Shown piece after piece: positions 43,374 to 51,913 of a stretch of 64,000 bases of DNA (its first letter is position 1; every line of letters starts with the position of its first letter). The translations under genes were made by a program, and so were the position numbers. The stretch covers positions 1 through 64,000 of the forward strand of contig NZ_LLWE01000027.1 of NCBI RefSeq assembly GCF_001562055.1, in the 5' to 3' direction. The notes below the pieces were generated by a model. The model saw only the letters and a list, made by a program, of their open reading frames with translations, did no database searches and was not told the DNA's origin. The DNA is from Polycladidibacter stylochi. Its GTDB lineage: Bacteria; Pseudomonadota; Alphaproteobacteria; Rhizobiales; Stappiaceae.

Positions 43374-44687
43374 ATGGTTGCTGCACTTATAGGGTTCGGG
43401 GCTGTCTTGCTCCTGGTATTATTGCGTGTACCTATCGTTTTTGCCATGGGGCTGGTTGGTACGTTAGGTTATATGAGCGAGCGGGGCTATAATGGCACCA
43501 TGTCTATGGTTGGCCGACAGGTTATGGACATGTCGCAGGACTATGGCCTTTCTGTTGTTCCCCTGTTCATTTTGATGGGTTTATTCGTCAATAAAGGCGG
43601 GTTAAGCCGAGAGCTTTATGCAGCGTCAAACGCATTTCTTGGCCATATGCGCGGTGGTTTAGCCATGGCAACAGTTGTGGCTTGTGGCGGATTTTCTGCA
43701 ATTTGTGGTTCTTCACTTGCAACAGCGGCAACAATGTCAAAAGTGGCAATGCCTGAAATGCGACGCTATAAATACGATGATGGCCTATCAACAGCGTCAA
43801 TCGCAGCTGGTGGTACGCTTGGCATTCTTATTCCGCCCTCCGTGATTTTGGTGCTTTATGGTTTGCTGACAGAAACATCAATCGGCAAGCTGTTTATTGC
43901 CGGTATTATTCCAGGCACGCTTGGGATTTTGTTTTACCTTTTTGCTGTGCGCTGGACCGTTTATCGCAATCCTGAGGCAGGGCCTGCTGGTGAAAAGTCA
44001 TCGTGGCGCGAGCGCTTGTTAGCGATTAAGGGCGTTTGGGCTGTCCTACTGTTATTCTTCATTGTTATTGGCGGGCTTTACGGGGCTTTTGATTTTGCAC
44101 CGCTTAACCTGACGTTTTCTCCAACTGAAGCGGCTGGCATGGGGGCTATGGGAGCCTACTTGATCGCGCTTTCACGCGGGAATCTGAGCTTTAAAGATAC
44201 ATTGGATGTCTTGAAGGAAACGGCTTACACCACTGCTGCACTATTTGCTGTTCTTATTGGCGCGCAGATTTTTTCCAATTTCGTTAACCTTGCTGGTTTG
44301 CCCGAGGCTTTGATTGAAATTGTGACTGCTTACTCTGTCTCGCCTATGATCGTTATGCTGTTGATCATCGCGGTGTATATTGTGCTGGGTTGTGTTTTTG
44401 AAAGCATGTCCATGTTGCTACTCACAGTCCCGATTTTCTTCCCGCTTGTCACATCGCTGGGTTTTGATGCCGTTTGGTTTGGTATTGTTGTAGTTGTTGT
44501 TACGGAAATCAGCTTAATCACGCCGCCAGTTGGTCTGAATGTGTTTATCTTGAAAGGTGTTGTTGGCAACGTTTCGACAGCCACAATCTTTAAGGGTGTC
44601 ACCCCGTTTTGGGTTGCTGACTTATTCCGCCTGGCCTTACTCGTCGGAGTGCCAGCGCTGACCTTGTTCTTACCGAACCAAATGTAG
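43374..44687 (+). CDS. TRAP transporter large permease (DctM family)
   Basis: A 437-residue, roughly twelve-helix membrane subunit that carries out sodium-coupled uptake. The start at ATG 43374 follows GGAGGAG; the frame is open upstream within the small permease gene. DctM hallmarks: VPLFILMGLFVNKGGLSRELY near residue 60, SAICGSSLATAATMSKVAMPEM near 105 and AGGTLGILIPPSVILVLYG near 145. With the two genes before it, it forms a complete TRAP importer inside the paa cluster. Confidence 0.92.
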   Translation: MVAALIGFGAVLLLVLLRVPIVFAMGLVGTLGYMSERGYNGTMSMVGRQVMDMSQDYGLSVVPLFILMGLFVNKGGLSRELYAASNAFLGHMRGGLAMATVVACGGFSAICGSSLATAATMSKVAMPEMRRYKYDDGLSTASIAAGGTLGILIPPSVILVLYGLLTETSIGKLFIAGIIPGTLGILFYLFAVRWTVYRNPEAGPAGEKSSWRERLLAIKGVWAVLLLFFIVIGGLYGAFDFAPLNLTFSPTEAAGMGAMGAYLIALSRGNLSFKDTLDVLKETAYTTAALFAVLIGAQIFSNFVNLAGLPEALIEIVTAYSVSPMIVMLLIIAVYIVLGCVFESMSMLLLTVPIFFPLVTSLGFDAVWFGIVVVVVTEISLITPPVGLNVFILKGVVGNVSTATIFKGVTPFWVADLFRLALLVGVPALTLFLPNQM

Positions 44688-44696
44688 TTCGCAGAT

Positions 44697-44717
44697 GGAG
44701 CACCTCATCGGTGCTCC
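44697..44717 (+). terminator. Hairpin after the TRAP genes
   Basis: GGAGCACC (44697-44704) and GGTGCTCC (44710-44717) form an 8-bp stem with a 5-nt loop 9 nt after the permease stop. T-poor tail; may attenuate readthrough into paaZ. Confidence 0.5.
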
Positions 44718-44832
44718 CAACGATTGTTATTGTCCCAACGCCATGAGGTGATCTGTGATCGTCCTTTGAGAAAACTAGCTGGCGGTTGGGCCGTTTTGAT
44801 ATGGGATCTTCCCTAGAAATGAGGGTTTTGTT

Positions 44833-46875
44833 ATGGGCGTAATGGAATTGCAAAGTTTTGCGGCAGGCAAATGGGTTGGTCCTGATGCCAGTGCACGTAA
44901 AATTCAATCTGCAATTACGGGTGAGGAAGTCGCGCTTGCAGGCAACAATGGAATAGACTTTGGTGCAATGCTTGCATTTGGCCGAAATGTTGGTGGTCCA
45001 GCGTTACGAGCCATGACGTTTCATCAACGTGCTCGTAAACTTAAAGAGCTGGCGACTTACCTGAGCGGGTATAAAGATAAGCTCTACGAGCTCTCATATC
45101 TTACTGGTGCCACCAAAGCAGATAGCATGATAGATATCGATGGCGGTATTGGCACCATGTTCGTTTTCGCCTCGAAGGGGCGCCGCGAATTGCCTGATGC
45201 GCATGTTTATCTTGATGGTGATGTTGAGCAGTTATCGCGTTCTGGCAGCTTTTTAGGTCAGCATATTTGCACGCCGCTCCAAGGTGTCGCTGTACATATT
45301 AATGCGTTTAATTTTCCTGTATGGGGTATGCTGGAAAAGCTCGCGCCAACACTGCTTGCTGGTGTTCCGGCCATTATAAAACCTGCAACGGCAACATCTT
45401 ATGTTACCGAGGCATGCTTCCGGTTAATGGTTGAAAGTGGTATTTTTCCTGAAGGCTCATTTCAGCTGATTACTGGTGGCACTGGCGACTTGCTCGACCA
45501 GCTGGGCTGTCAGGATGTTGTAAGCTTTACCGGTTCCGCTTCAACAGCACTGATGCTGCGTCAAACCGAGAATTTACGGGTTAACTCTGTACGTTTCCAT
45601 TCCGAGCAAGATAGCTTGAATGCCTCGATTCTTGGACCGGATGCTGTGGTTGGTACTCCTGAATTTGATTTGTTTATCAAGGAAGCTTCACGCGAGATTA
45701 CCGTTAAGGCTGGGCAAAAATGTACAGCGATCCGCCGTATGATTGTGCCTCAATCACTTATAGATCCTGTGAGTGAAGCTTTGATTGCCCGCCTGCAAAA
45801 AACGGTGGTTGGTGATCCGCGGCTAGAAAACGTACGTATGGGTGCATTGGTTTCTGCTAGCCAAAAACGCGATGTTTTGGACAAGGCTGCTGCAATTGGG
45901 CAAGAAGCCAAACAGATATTCGGGGGCGACGGCAACTTCAAGCCTGAAGGGGAAGGGACCGAAAACGGTGCGTTCGTTTCTCCAATGCTGTTCCGCCTGG
46001 ATGATCCGGACCACGCCACGACTGTGCATAGTGTCGAGGCTTTTGGGCCAGTATCCACCTTGATGGGGTATCGCGATATCGCTCATGCGGGTGAGTTGGC
46101 CAATCGCGGGGGGGGCTCGCTGGTGGCATCTGTTATCACGCATGACCCTGCTGTTGCTCGTCAAATGGCGCTGTCTTCTGCTGCATATCATGGGCGATTG
46201 TATTTCAATAACCGTGATAGCATGAAAGAAAGTACCGGTCATGGCTCTCCGTTACCCCACATGGTGCATGGCGGGCCGGGTCGCGCTGGCGGTGGTGAAG
46301 AGCTTGGCGGTGTGCGCGGGGTCATGCATTATATGCAGCGTACCGCTATTCAAGGAAGCGCAGATATACTTTCTGCGGTTGGTGAAACATGGATATCCGG
46401 AGCTGCAGAAAAAACACCACCTGCTCACCCATTCACACTAAGCTTTAATGCTCTGGAACTGGGAGAAACCCTATATACTCCGGAACGAGAGATAACACTG
46501 GAAGATATTGAAAAGTTTGCCCATTTTTCGGGTGATACTTTCTATGCCCACATGGATGAAGAAGCCGCTGCGGCAAATCCATTCTTCCCTGGTCGTGTAG
46601 CTCATGGCTATTTGTTGCTCAGCTTTGCTGCCGGACTTTTTGTGGAGCCAAACCCGGGGCCTGTACTTGCGAATACAGGGCTTGAGGGCTTGAGTTTCCA
46701 AAAGCCAGTGGTTGCAGGTGACAAAATTTCAGTTCGCTTAACCGTAAAACGTAAAACCAAGCGAACAGATGAATATGGAGAAGTCCGCTGGAATGTAACT
46801 TTATTCAACCAAGATAAAGAGCAGGTTGCCAATTACGAGTTGCATACGATGAATGCGTATGGTGATGAGGCCTAA
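44833..46875 (+). CDS. paaZ: Bifunctional oxepin-CoA hydrolase/aldehyde dehydrogenase
   Basis: A 680-residue two-domain enzyme. Residues ~1-520 are the NADP aldehyde dehydrogenase (INAFNFPVWGMLEKLAPTLLAGVPAIIKPA, then the catalytic Cys in ITVKAGQKCTAIRRM near residue 298). The C-terminal ~150 residues are the MaoC-type hydratase (FAHFSGDTFYAHMDEEAAAANPFFPGRVAHGYLLLS) that opens oxepin-CoA. Together they convert the ring intermediate to 3-oxo-5,6-dehydrosuberyl-CoA without releasing the reactive aldehyde. Length matches PaaZ. GAGGG lies upstream of the ATG. Confidence 0.97.
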   Translation: MGVMELQSFAAGKWVGPDASARKIQSAITGEEVALAGNNGIDFGAMLAFGRNVGGPALRAMTFHQRARKLKELATYLSGYKDKLYELSYLTGATKADSMIDIDGGIGTMFVFASKGRRELPDAHVYLDGDVEQLSRSGSFLGQHICTPLQGVAVHINAFNFPVWGMLEKLAPTLLAGVPAIIKPATATSYVTEACFRLMVESGIFPEGSFQLITGGTGDLLDQLGCQDVVSFTGSASTALMLRQTENLRVNSVRFHSEQDSLNASILGPDAVVGTPEFDLFIKEASREITVKAGQKCTAIRRMIVPQSLIDPVSEALIARLQKTVVGDPRLENVRMGALVSASQKRDVLDKAAAIGQEAKQIFGGDGNFKPEGEGTENGAFVSPMLFRLDDPDHATTVHSVEAFGPVSTLMGYRDIAHAGELANRGGGSLVASVITHDPAVARQMALSSAAYHGRLYFNNRDSMKESTGHGSPLPHMVHGGPGRAGGGEELGGVRGVMHYMQRTAIQGSADILSAVGETWISGAAEKTPPAHPFTLSFNALELGETLYTPEREITLEDIEKFAHFSGDTFYAHMDEEAAAANPFFPGRVAHGYLLLSFAAGLFVEPNPGPVLANTGLEGLSFQKPVVAGDKISVRLTVKRKTKRTDEYGEVRWNVTLFNQDKEQVANYELHTMNAYGDEA

Positions 46876-46883
46876 AAACTTAC

Positions 46884-46910
46884 AGGGGCAAGCCGAATTG
46901 GTTTGCCCCT
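46884..46910 (+). terminator. Terminator-like hairpin after paaZ
   Basis: AGGGGCAAGCC (46884-46894) pairs with GGTTTGCCCCT (46900-46910), 11 bp with one G-U, 5-nt loop, 8 nt after the paaZ stop. The tail is only weakly T-rich (TGTC). Confidence 0.6.
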
Positions 46911-47010
46911 TGTCTAGGCAATTAATGTTGGTGATAAGTAAAATATGACTGTACTTTCCTTTCGTCCTTTGGGCAATTGCGATGCGTGAGGAAGGACTTA
47001 TAGTTCGCGT

Positions 47011-47826
47011 ATGGTCGATCAAGAACAACCCGACCCTTGCCTTTCCCTGCTTATGGATAAAAGCGAGTGGAAAGTATGGTCGGTTATTATAAGTATTTTT
47101 GGAGATGCAGTGCTGCCGCGTGGTGGCGCTATCTCTAGTGGTGCATTGGCACAGCTAACAAGCGTTTTGGGTATAAAGTCTGAAGCGCAAAGGGTGGCGA
47201 TTTCGCGGCTTGCTAAAGATGGCTGGTTGACGAGAAGCAAAGTTGGCCGTAGCAGTTTGTATCGTCTTTCGCCATTGGGGCTTGAAACCTTTGGCGGAGC
47301 GAGTAAACGGATTTATGCCACGCAGCCTGAAACAGCACCAAAGCAGTGGCGGCTGGTTATGTGTCCGCCGGTTAGGGCATCTGAGCGCGCGCAACTTGAA
47401 CAAACACTGTCCAAGGCTTCTTATTTAAAACTATCCTCGGAAATCTACTTAGGCGGCTGTCACCTAGAAATTCCAGATTTAAAAGATATCTTGATAGTCG
47501 AGGGTGATTTAAAAACGATACCGGAATGGGTGAAACAAATATGCGGTAAGCCAGCGGTATTTGAAAGCTATGCAAATTTAGTTTGCCAGCTTGTAGAGCT
47601 CAAGTCATGCCTTGCAGAAAAGGCAGAATTGACCCCGCTATTGGCTATCGCACTTCGCACTTTATTAATCCACCGTTGGCGACGTATTCTTTTACGTCAC
47701 CCGGATTTGCCGCCTCACTTTTTTCCATCCGGTTGGCAAGGGGAAACGAGCCGAAAAATGGTATTGGCACTTTATGCAAGGCTCAAACCTATGAGCGAAT
47801 TGTGGTTAGACGAGAACGTACCTTAG
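47011..47826 (+). CDS. paaX: PaaX-family phenylacetate repressor
   Basis: A 271-residue regulator of the PaaX family. The N-terminal winged helix spans about residues 20-85 (KVWSVIISIFGDAVLPRGGAISSGALAQL, then EAQRVAISRLAKDGWLTRSKVGRSSLYRLSPLG), and the PaaX C-terminal domain ends with LLRHPDLPPHFFPSGWQG. PaaX represses paa genes until phenylacetyl-CoA binds. It sits downstream of paaZ behind a hairpin and is convergent with the mesaconyl-CoA hydratase gene, the two stop codons overlapping by four bases. Confidence 0.9.
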   Translation: MVDQEQPDPCLSLLMDKSEWKVWSVIISIFGDAVLPRGGAISSGALAQLTSVLGIKSEAQRVAISRLAKDGWLTRSKVGRSSLYRLSPLGLETFGGASKRIYATQPETAPKQWRLVMCPPVRASERAQLEQTLSKASYLKLSSEIYLGGCHLEIPDLKDILIVEGDLKTIPEWVKQICGKPAVFESYANLVCQLVELKSCLAEKAELTPLLAIALRTLLIHRWRRILLRHPDLPPHFFPSGWQGETSRKMVLALYARLKPMSELWLDENVP

Positions 47827-48911
47827 GTGGGTATCGTCGCCCAGTAATCTAGTTCAAGTATAACGCCCTCGTCGTATTTGCCCTCTTGATCTTTATAGGG
47901 AAAATCTTCGCAGCTGCGATTTTTGGTGGCAATTGTGCGAATACGTAGAGCACCTATCTCATCTCTGTTTTTTAGTCGGGTGCTGTCGATTATCTCGGAC
48001 CAGCTATAAACAGTATCACCAGCAAATAATGGGGCGATGTGCCTGCCTCCATTAATTGCTGTTATATTGCAAGCGTTGGCGAGACCGTTAAAGGACTGTG
48101 CGCGGGCTATGGAAATGACATGCCCGCCATAAATGAGTGGGCGGCCAAAGCGCGAGTTTGCAGTGTAGTGGGCATCGAAGTGAACTCTAGCGGTGTTTTG
48201 GTACAAGCGGGTGGCCATTTGGTGCTCGGCCTCTTGAACTGTTGCGCCATCAATATGGTTTATGCGCTCGCCAACATGATAATCGCCAAGAAGATACTCA
48301 CTACCAGAGAGGGTTGAGTTCCAATGAACCGGCCCAAAGTGTGGGATAGCTAACCCTAATTCGTTCGTTGAAACAACTTTTGGCATTGGGGCAGGACTAT
48401 GTTCTTTTGTACTTGCTGCTTCATCGCGCTTTTTCACCATTACCCAACGGTTGAATGATAATACAGTTTCATCCCGTTGGTTTTTCCCTGTTGTTTCAAC
48501 ATAAACAACACCTGTTTTGCCGTTGGAGTTTGGCTTTAAGCCAATCACTGTCGATTGAGCTGTGAGTGTGTCCCCCGAGTACACAGGTTTGATGAACCGG
48601 CAGTTGGCATACCCCAAGTTTGCAAGAGCATTGAGGGAGATATCAGGCACGCTTTTGCCAAAAATGACATGAAAAACCAGCAGGTCATCAAGTGGTGCCT
48701 GCGTGTGGCCCATGTGGCGTGCAAACTCGGCTGAAGATTGCAAAGCAAAGCGAGAACCATACAAAGCGGTATAAAGGGCTTGGTCTGCATTTGTTAGTGT
48801 GCGCGGGGTAGCATGTCCAATAACCATTCCTATTGTGAAGTCTTCGAAAAAGTTACCGGTTGTTGCTTTTTCCGATTTATCACGAGGCAATGTTGTGGTT
48901 TGGCAAGCCAT
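47823..48911 (-). CDS. mch: Mesaconyl-CoA hydratase (double MaoC domain)
   Basis: A 362-residue double hot-dog hydratase matching beta-methylmalyl-CoA dehydratase of the ethylmalonyl-CoA pathway. FFEDFTIGMVIGHATPRTLTNADQALYTALYGSRFAL and DDLLVFHVIFGKSVPDISLNALANLGYANCRF are near-diagnostic; the second domain has DAHYTANSRFGRPLIYGGHVIS. The start at ATG 48911 follows GGAGA. Phenylacetate breakdown yields acetyl-CoA, which this pathway assimilates when the glyoxylate shunt is absent, so the neighbourhood makes metabolic sense. No other gene of that pathway lies in the window. Confidence 0.85.
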   Translation of the reverse strand: MACQTTTLPRDKSEKATTGNFFEDFTIGMVIGHATPRTLTNADQALYTALYGSRFALQSSAEFARHMGHTQAPLDDLLVFHVIFGKSVPDISLNALANLGYANCRFIKPVYSGDTLTAQSTVIGLKPNSNGKTGVVYVETTGKNQRDETVLSFNRWVMVKKRDEAASTKEHSPAPMPKVVSTNELGLAIPHFGPVHWNSTLSGSEYLLGDYHVGERINHIDGATVQEAEHQMATRLYQNTARVHFDAHYTANSRFGRPLIYGGHVISIARAQSFNGLANACNITAINGGRHIAPLFAGDTVYSWSEIIDSTRLKNRDEIGALRIRTIATKNRSCEDFPYKDQEGKYDEGVILELDYWATIPT

Positions 48912-49045
48912 GCTATGTCTCCTAAACACTTAAATTAGCGCGCAATTATATACTATTTGGTATATGTTATTGCGGTGCAATATATTTACACTGTTTTTGC
49001 AAAGTCTTTGAAAATGAGCAACTAGTACCTTTGGGGGGCGTATAA

Positions 49046-49435
49046 ATGTCGAAACGTAAGCTAATTTCTTCTGGATCGCCATTTGAAAAGTCAGCCGGTT
49101 ATTCGCGTGCTGTTGTGCAGGATAACTTTATTCACCTATCTGGAACAACTGGTTACGATTACAAAACCATGCAGATGCCAGAGGATGTGGCCGTTCAAAC
49201 AGTGAATACCTTAGAGACTATAAAAAGTGTGCTGGAGCAAGAGGGCAGCTCTCTACGAGATATTGTGCGTTGCCGATATATTGTTACTGACAGAGCTTAT
49301 GTTGCCGCAGTCTTTTCAGTTTTAGGGGAGTATTTTGGCGAAATTCGCCCGGCTGCTACAATGATTATTTGTGATTTAATTGAGCCGGAAATGAAAGTAG
49401 AAATTGAAGTTACCGCGCAAATACCTGAAAGGTAA
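49046..49435 (+). CDS. RidA-family protein
   Basis: A 129-residue protein of the YjgF/YER057c/UK114 family, whose archetype deaminates reactive enamines and imines from amino-acid metabolism. IHLSGTTGYDYKT near residue 28 and RPAATMIICDLIEPEMKVEIEVTA at the C-terminus are family signatures; the Arg of RPAAT corresponds to the substrate carboxylate-binding residue. GGGGGG lies upstream. Subfamily and substrate are uncertain. Confidence 0.87.
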   Translation: MSKRKLISSGSPFEKSAGYSRAVVQDNFIHLSGTTGYDYKTMQMPEDVAVQTVNTLETIKSVLEQEGSSLRDIVRCRYIVTDRAYVAAVFSVLGEYFGEIRPAATMIICDLIEPEMKVEIEVTAQIPER

Positions 49436-49541
49436 TTTCAAACAAAAGCAATGTGCACTTGATTTGCCAAGCAAACCACTTAATTTATAGGGGCATATGT
49501 AATTAACCGTGTGCTTGTGTTTGTTTGCTAACAGGAAAGCT

Positions 49542-50207
49542 ATGACATTGTTTCCAGAGGAATTGCTTGCTGGCTACAGCCAATATCGCAAAAAAATGTA
49601 CCGTAAGTATCAAGAGGATTACGAAAACCTTGCTATTTACGGTCAAGAACCCAAAACCATGGTGATTTCTTGCTGCGATAGCCGTGTGACGCCCGAGGCA
49701 ATTTTCCACTCTGGTCCCGGTGAGCTGTTTGTGGTGCGTAACGTGGCCAATCTGGTGCCACCATTTGAAGATGACAAGGGCACACACGGAACAAGCGCTT
49801 CTATTGAGTATGCAGTTAATGGCCTAAAAGTGCAGAATATTGTTGTTCTTGGGCATTGTAAATGTGGTGGTGTCACCGCGTTTCGCAATAGTGGCGGTAA
49901 TCTGGGCGGCACTGGCCAGTTTGTCGGGCCTTGGATTAAAATGCTGGAGCCTGCGGCGATCTCATTGGCATGTGATCCGGTTGAGCCGAATAACGATCCG
50001 CAATTGGGGTTGGAATATGCAGGTGTACGCCAGAGTCTAAAAAATTTGATGACCTTCCCGTTTGTTGAAAAAGCGGTCACTGAAGGGGCTTTGAAAATTC
50101 ACGGTGCTTGGTTTGATATTGGCTCCGGTGAATTACGCGTGATGGACCCTAAAACCCGCATTTTTTCTCTGGTTAAAGATACAGAAGAAATTACCGGGGG
50201 TGCATAG
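49542..50207 (+). CDS. can: Beta-carbonic anhydrase
   Basis: A 221-residue zinc enzyme interconverting CO2 and bicarbonate. Zinc ligands and catalytic Asp are visible in SCCDSRVTPE near residue 40 and VVLGHCKCGGV near 100. VVRNVANLVPPFE and SIEYAVNGL between them fit the beta class. The start at ATG 49542 follows AGGAAA; the frame is open 33 nt earlier. A strong terminator follows. Supplies bicarbonate for carboxylases, including those of acyl-CoA metabolism. Confidence 0.93.
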   Translation: MTLFPEELLAGYSQYRKKMYRKYQEDYENLAIYGQEPKTMVISCCDSRVTPEAIFHSGPGELFVVRNVANLVPPFEDDKGTHGTSASIEYAVNGLKVQNIVVLGHCKCGGVTAFRNSGGNLGGTGQFVGPWIKMLEPAAISLACDPVEPNNDPQLGLEYAGVRQSLKNLMTFPFVEKAVTEGALKIHGAWFDIGSGELRVMDPKTRIFSLVKDTEEITGGA

Positions 50208-50213
50208 AATTCA

Positions 50214-50246
50214 GCCCTGCCACGCAAGTTCGTGGCAGGGCTTTTA
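50214..50246 (+). terminator. Rho-independent terminator after the carbonic anhydrase gene
   Basis: GCCCTGCCACG (50214-50224) and CGTGGCAGGGC (50231-50241) form a perfect 11-bp stem with a 6-nt loop followed by TTTT. Confidence 0.88.
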
Positions 50247-50268
50247 AAGTGGTTATTTTATCTAGTCC

Positions 50269-51240
50269 TTACTCGTCACTAAAGGTGGGCTTCGCACCTT
50301 TGTTCAGTTTCACACGCGTGATAATTTCTTTATCACGCTGTTGTTTAAAGGCCTTGCTATCGCGCTTGTGCCAATCGTAATAGCCTTGACCAGACTTCAT
50401 GCCCGTATGCCCTTGCGCATTGAGCGCGCCTACGGATGACTGCGCGGGGTCAGTGTGGTTACAAATGTCAGCCCAAACAGCTTTCGCGCCTGCGCTGTTG
50501 AGCAAATCAAGGCCCGCCAAATCGGCATGCTCAAAGGGGCCCATGGCAGGTAAGCGTGCTGCATAGCCTTGACGCATGATTGTGTCGCAAGCCTCGGCAC
50601 TCACCAGACCCTTCGATTGTAAATCGGCAAACTCACGTAAAATTACATGCTGGATTCGGGCGAACAGAAAGCCGGGAATATCCGGGCATTCAACGGGTGT
50701 TTTACCTGTTTCGGCAAGTATGGATTTAAGCTGTTCAACGGTGCCCTTTGATGTTTTCTGGCCCGCGACCACTTCAACCAGTGCCATGAGGTGGGCTGGC
50801 TGGATGTAATGCGCCACGCAAAACTGCTCGGGTCTTTTCAGGGCCTTTTGTAAATCACTGGCGCACAGGGCCGAGGTGGTTGAGGCGAGTATTGCCTGTT
50901 CGGGGCAAAGCGCCTCTACCCTTTGTAGCAGCTCTTGCTTTAGCGCCATATCTTCGGCAATCGCTTCAATTATAAACGAGGCACCATTAACACTTGTGGC
51001 AAGGTCATCACTATAACCAATCAAGGCCAGTGTATTTTCTTTGTCCTCTGCGCGTGCCAACTCTTCGGATACGAGGAAATCATAGGTATCCGCCATTGTT
51101 TGTTGCGCCTCTATAAGGGCCGCTTCACGTCGCGCCCAAAGCATTACTGGTTTTCCAGCAAACGCGTATGAAAATGCAATTTGGCACCCCATGGTACCAG
51201 CACCAAGTACGCAATAATTATCCGATTGAGACACAGCCAT
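50269..51240 (-). CDS. 3-hydroxyacyl-CoA dehydrogenase family protein
   Basis: A 323-residue single-function NAD-dependent dehydrogenase. The nucleotide motif is YCVLGAGTMGCQIAFSYAFAGKPV at the N-terminus, the Ser of the active site is in ASTTSAL near 118, and the catalytic His is in VAHYIQPAHLMALVEVV, where the common HFFNP is HYIQP. The C-terminal domain has GPFEHADLAGLD. The substrate is uncertain; short-chain hydroxyacyl-CoA or a related hydroxy acid such as L-carnitine-like substrates are possible. It is convergent with the carbonic anhydrase gene and not part of the paa operons. Confidence 0.82.
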   Translation of the reverse strand: MAVSQSDNYCVLGAGTMGCQIAFSYAFAGKPVMLWARREAALIEAQQTMADTYDFLVSEELARAEDKENTLALIGYSDDLATSVNGASFIIEAIAEDMALKQELLQRVEALCPEQAILASTTSALCASDLQKALKRPEQFCVAHYIQPAHLMALVEVVAGQKTSKGTVEQLKSILAETGKTPVECPDIPGFLFARIQHVILREFADLQSKGLVSAEACDTIMRQGYAARLPAMGPFEHADLAGLDLLNSAGAKAVWADICNHTDPAQSSVGALNAQGHTGMKSGQGYYDWHKRDSKAFKQQRDKEIITRVKLNKGAKPTFSDE

Positions 51241-51428
51241 TCATGAAAGCCCTTTTTATTATTTTCTTGTGTGAGCTTACTATAGCAGAGTGCACACATA
51301 ATGGTGTGATTACTCAAATCATAGGCCTATGACTTTTTGTCATAGTCATTTTTATAGGGAATGCTATAAAGTGTAAGATCGTTATATAGATTATTTATCG
51401 TTGAAATATCAATAGAGTAGGAATTTCC

Positions 51429-51824
51429 ATGTCCAAAGCCATTCACATGATGGTGCGTGTTTTAGAAGAAGAACGTTCGCTTGCTTTTTACGAAACAGCG
51501 CTGGGCCTTAAAGTCGCTGATCGTTTTGATTTCGAAAGCTTTACCCTTATTTACCTACGCAATGAAGCGGCTGATTTTGAAGTTGAACTCACCGTGAACA
51601 AAGACCGCAGTGCTCCCTATGAACTGGGGGATGGTTATGGTCATATCGCGTTTTGTGTTGATGATGTTGCGGCAGAGCGCGAGCGTATGGCGGCGGCAGG
51701 TTTGGCTCCGGAAGAGGTGAAAGAATTCTTCCGTGAGGGCAATCTTATGGCACGTTTCTTCTTCATTACCGATCCCGATGGCTATCGTATCGAAATACTT
51801 GAGCGCCACGGGCGCTATCGTTGA
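51429..51824 (+). CDS. Glyoxalase I-like VOC-family protein
   Basis: A 131-residue metal-dependent vicinal-oxygen-chelate protein resembling lactoylglutathione lyase. HMMVRVLEEERSLAFYETALGLKVADRFDFESFTLIYLRN gives the first module with a metal His (residue 6), GYGHIAFCVDDVAAE the second with another His and FFFITDPDGYRIEILER the terminal Glu. The length is close to GloA. Likely detoxifies methylglyoxal or a related aldehyde; the exact substrate is uncertain. Confidence 0.8.
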   Translation: MSKAIHMMVRVLEEERSLAFYETALGLKVADRFDFESFTLIYLRNEAADFEVELTVNKDRSAPYELGDGYGHIAFCVDDVAAERERMAAAGLAPEEVKEFFREGNLMARFFFITDPDGYRIEILERHGRYR

Positions 51825-51913
51825 GGACAATTGCCCGTTAATAGCCTTGCTCTCAAAGCGTTAAAGCGGCACAAAAGGCCACCTATTTTTTAACACTTGG
51901 AGCATTGAGAGCA

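Noticed and set aside
50269-51240. Assignment of the stand-alone hydroxyacyl-CoA dehydrogenase as paaH
   Set aside because: It lies outside the paa operons, is convergent with a carbonic anhydrase gene and has an altered HYIQP active-site segment; the fused enzyme at 39727 is the better candidate.
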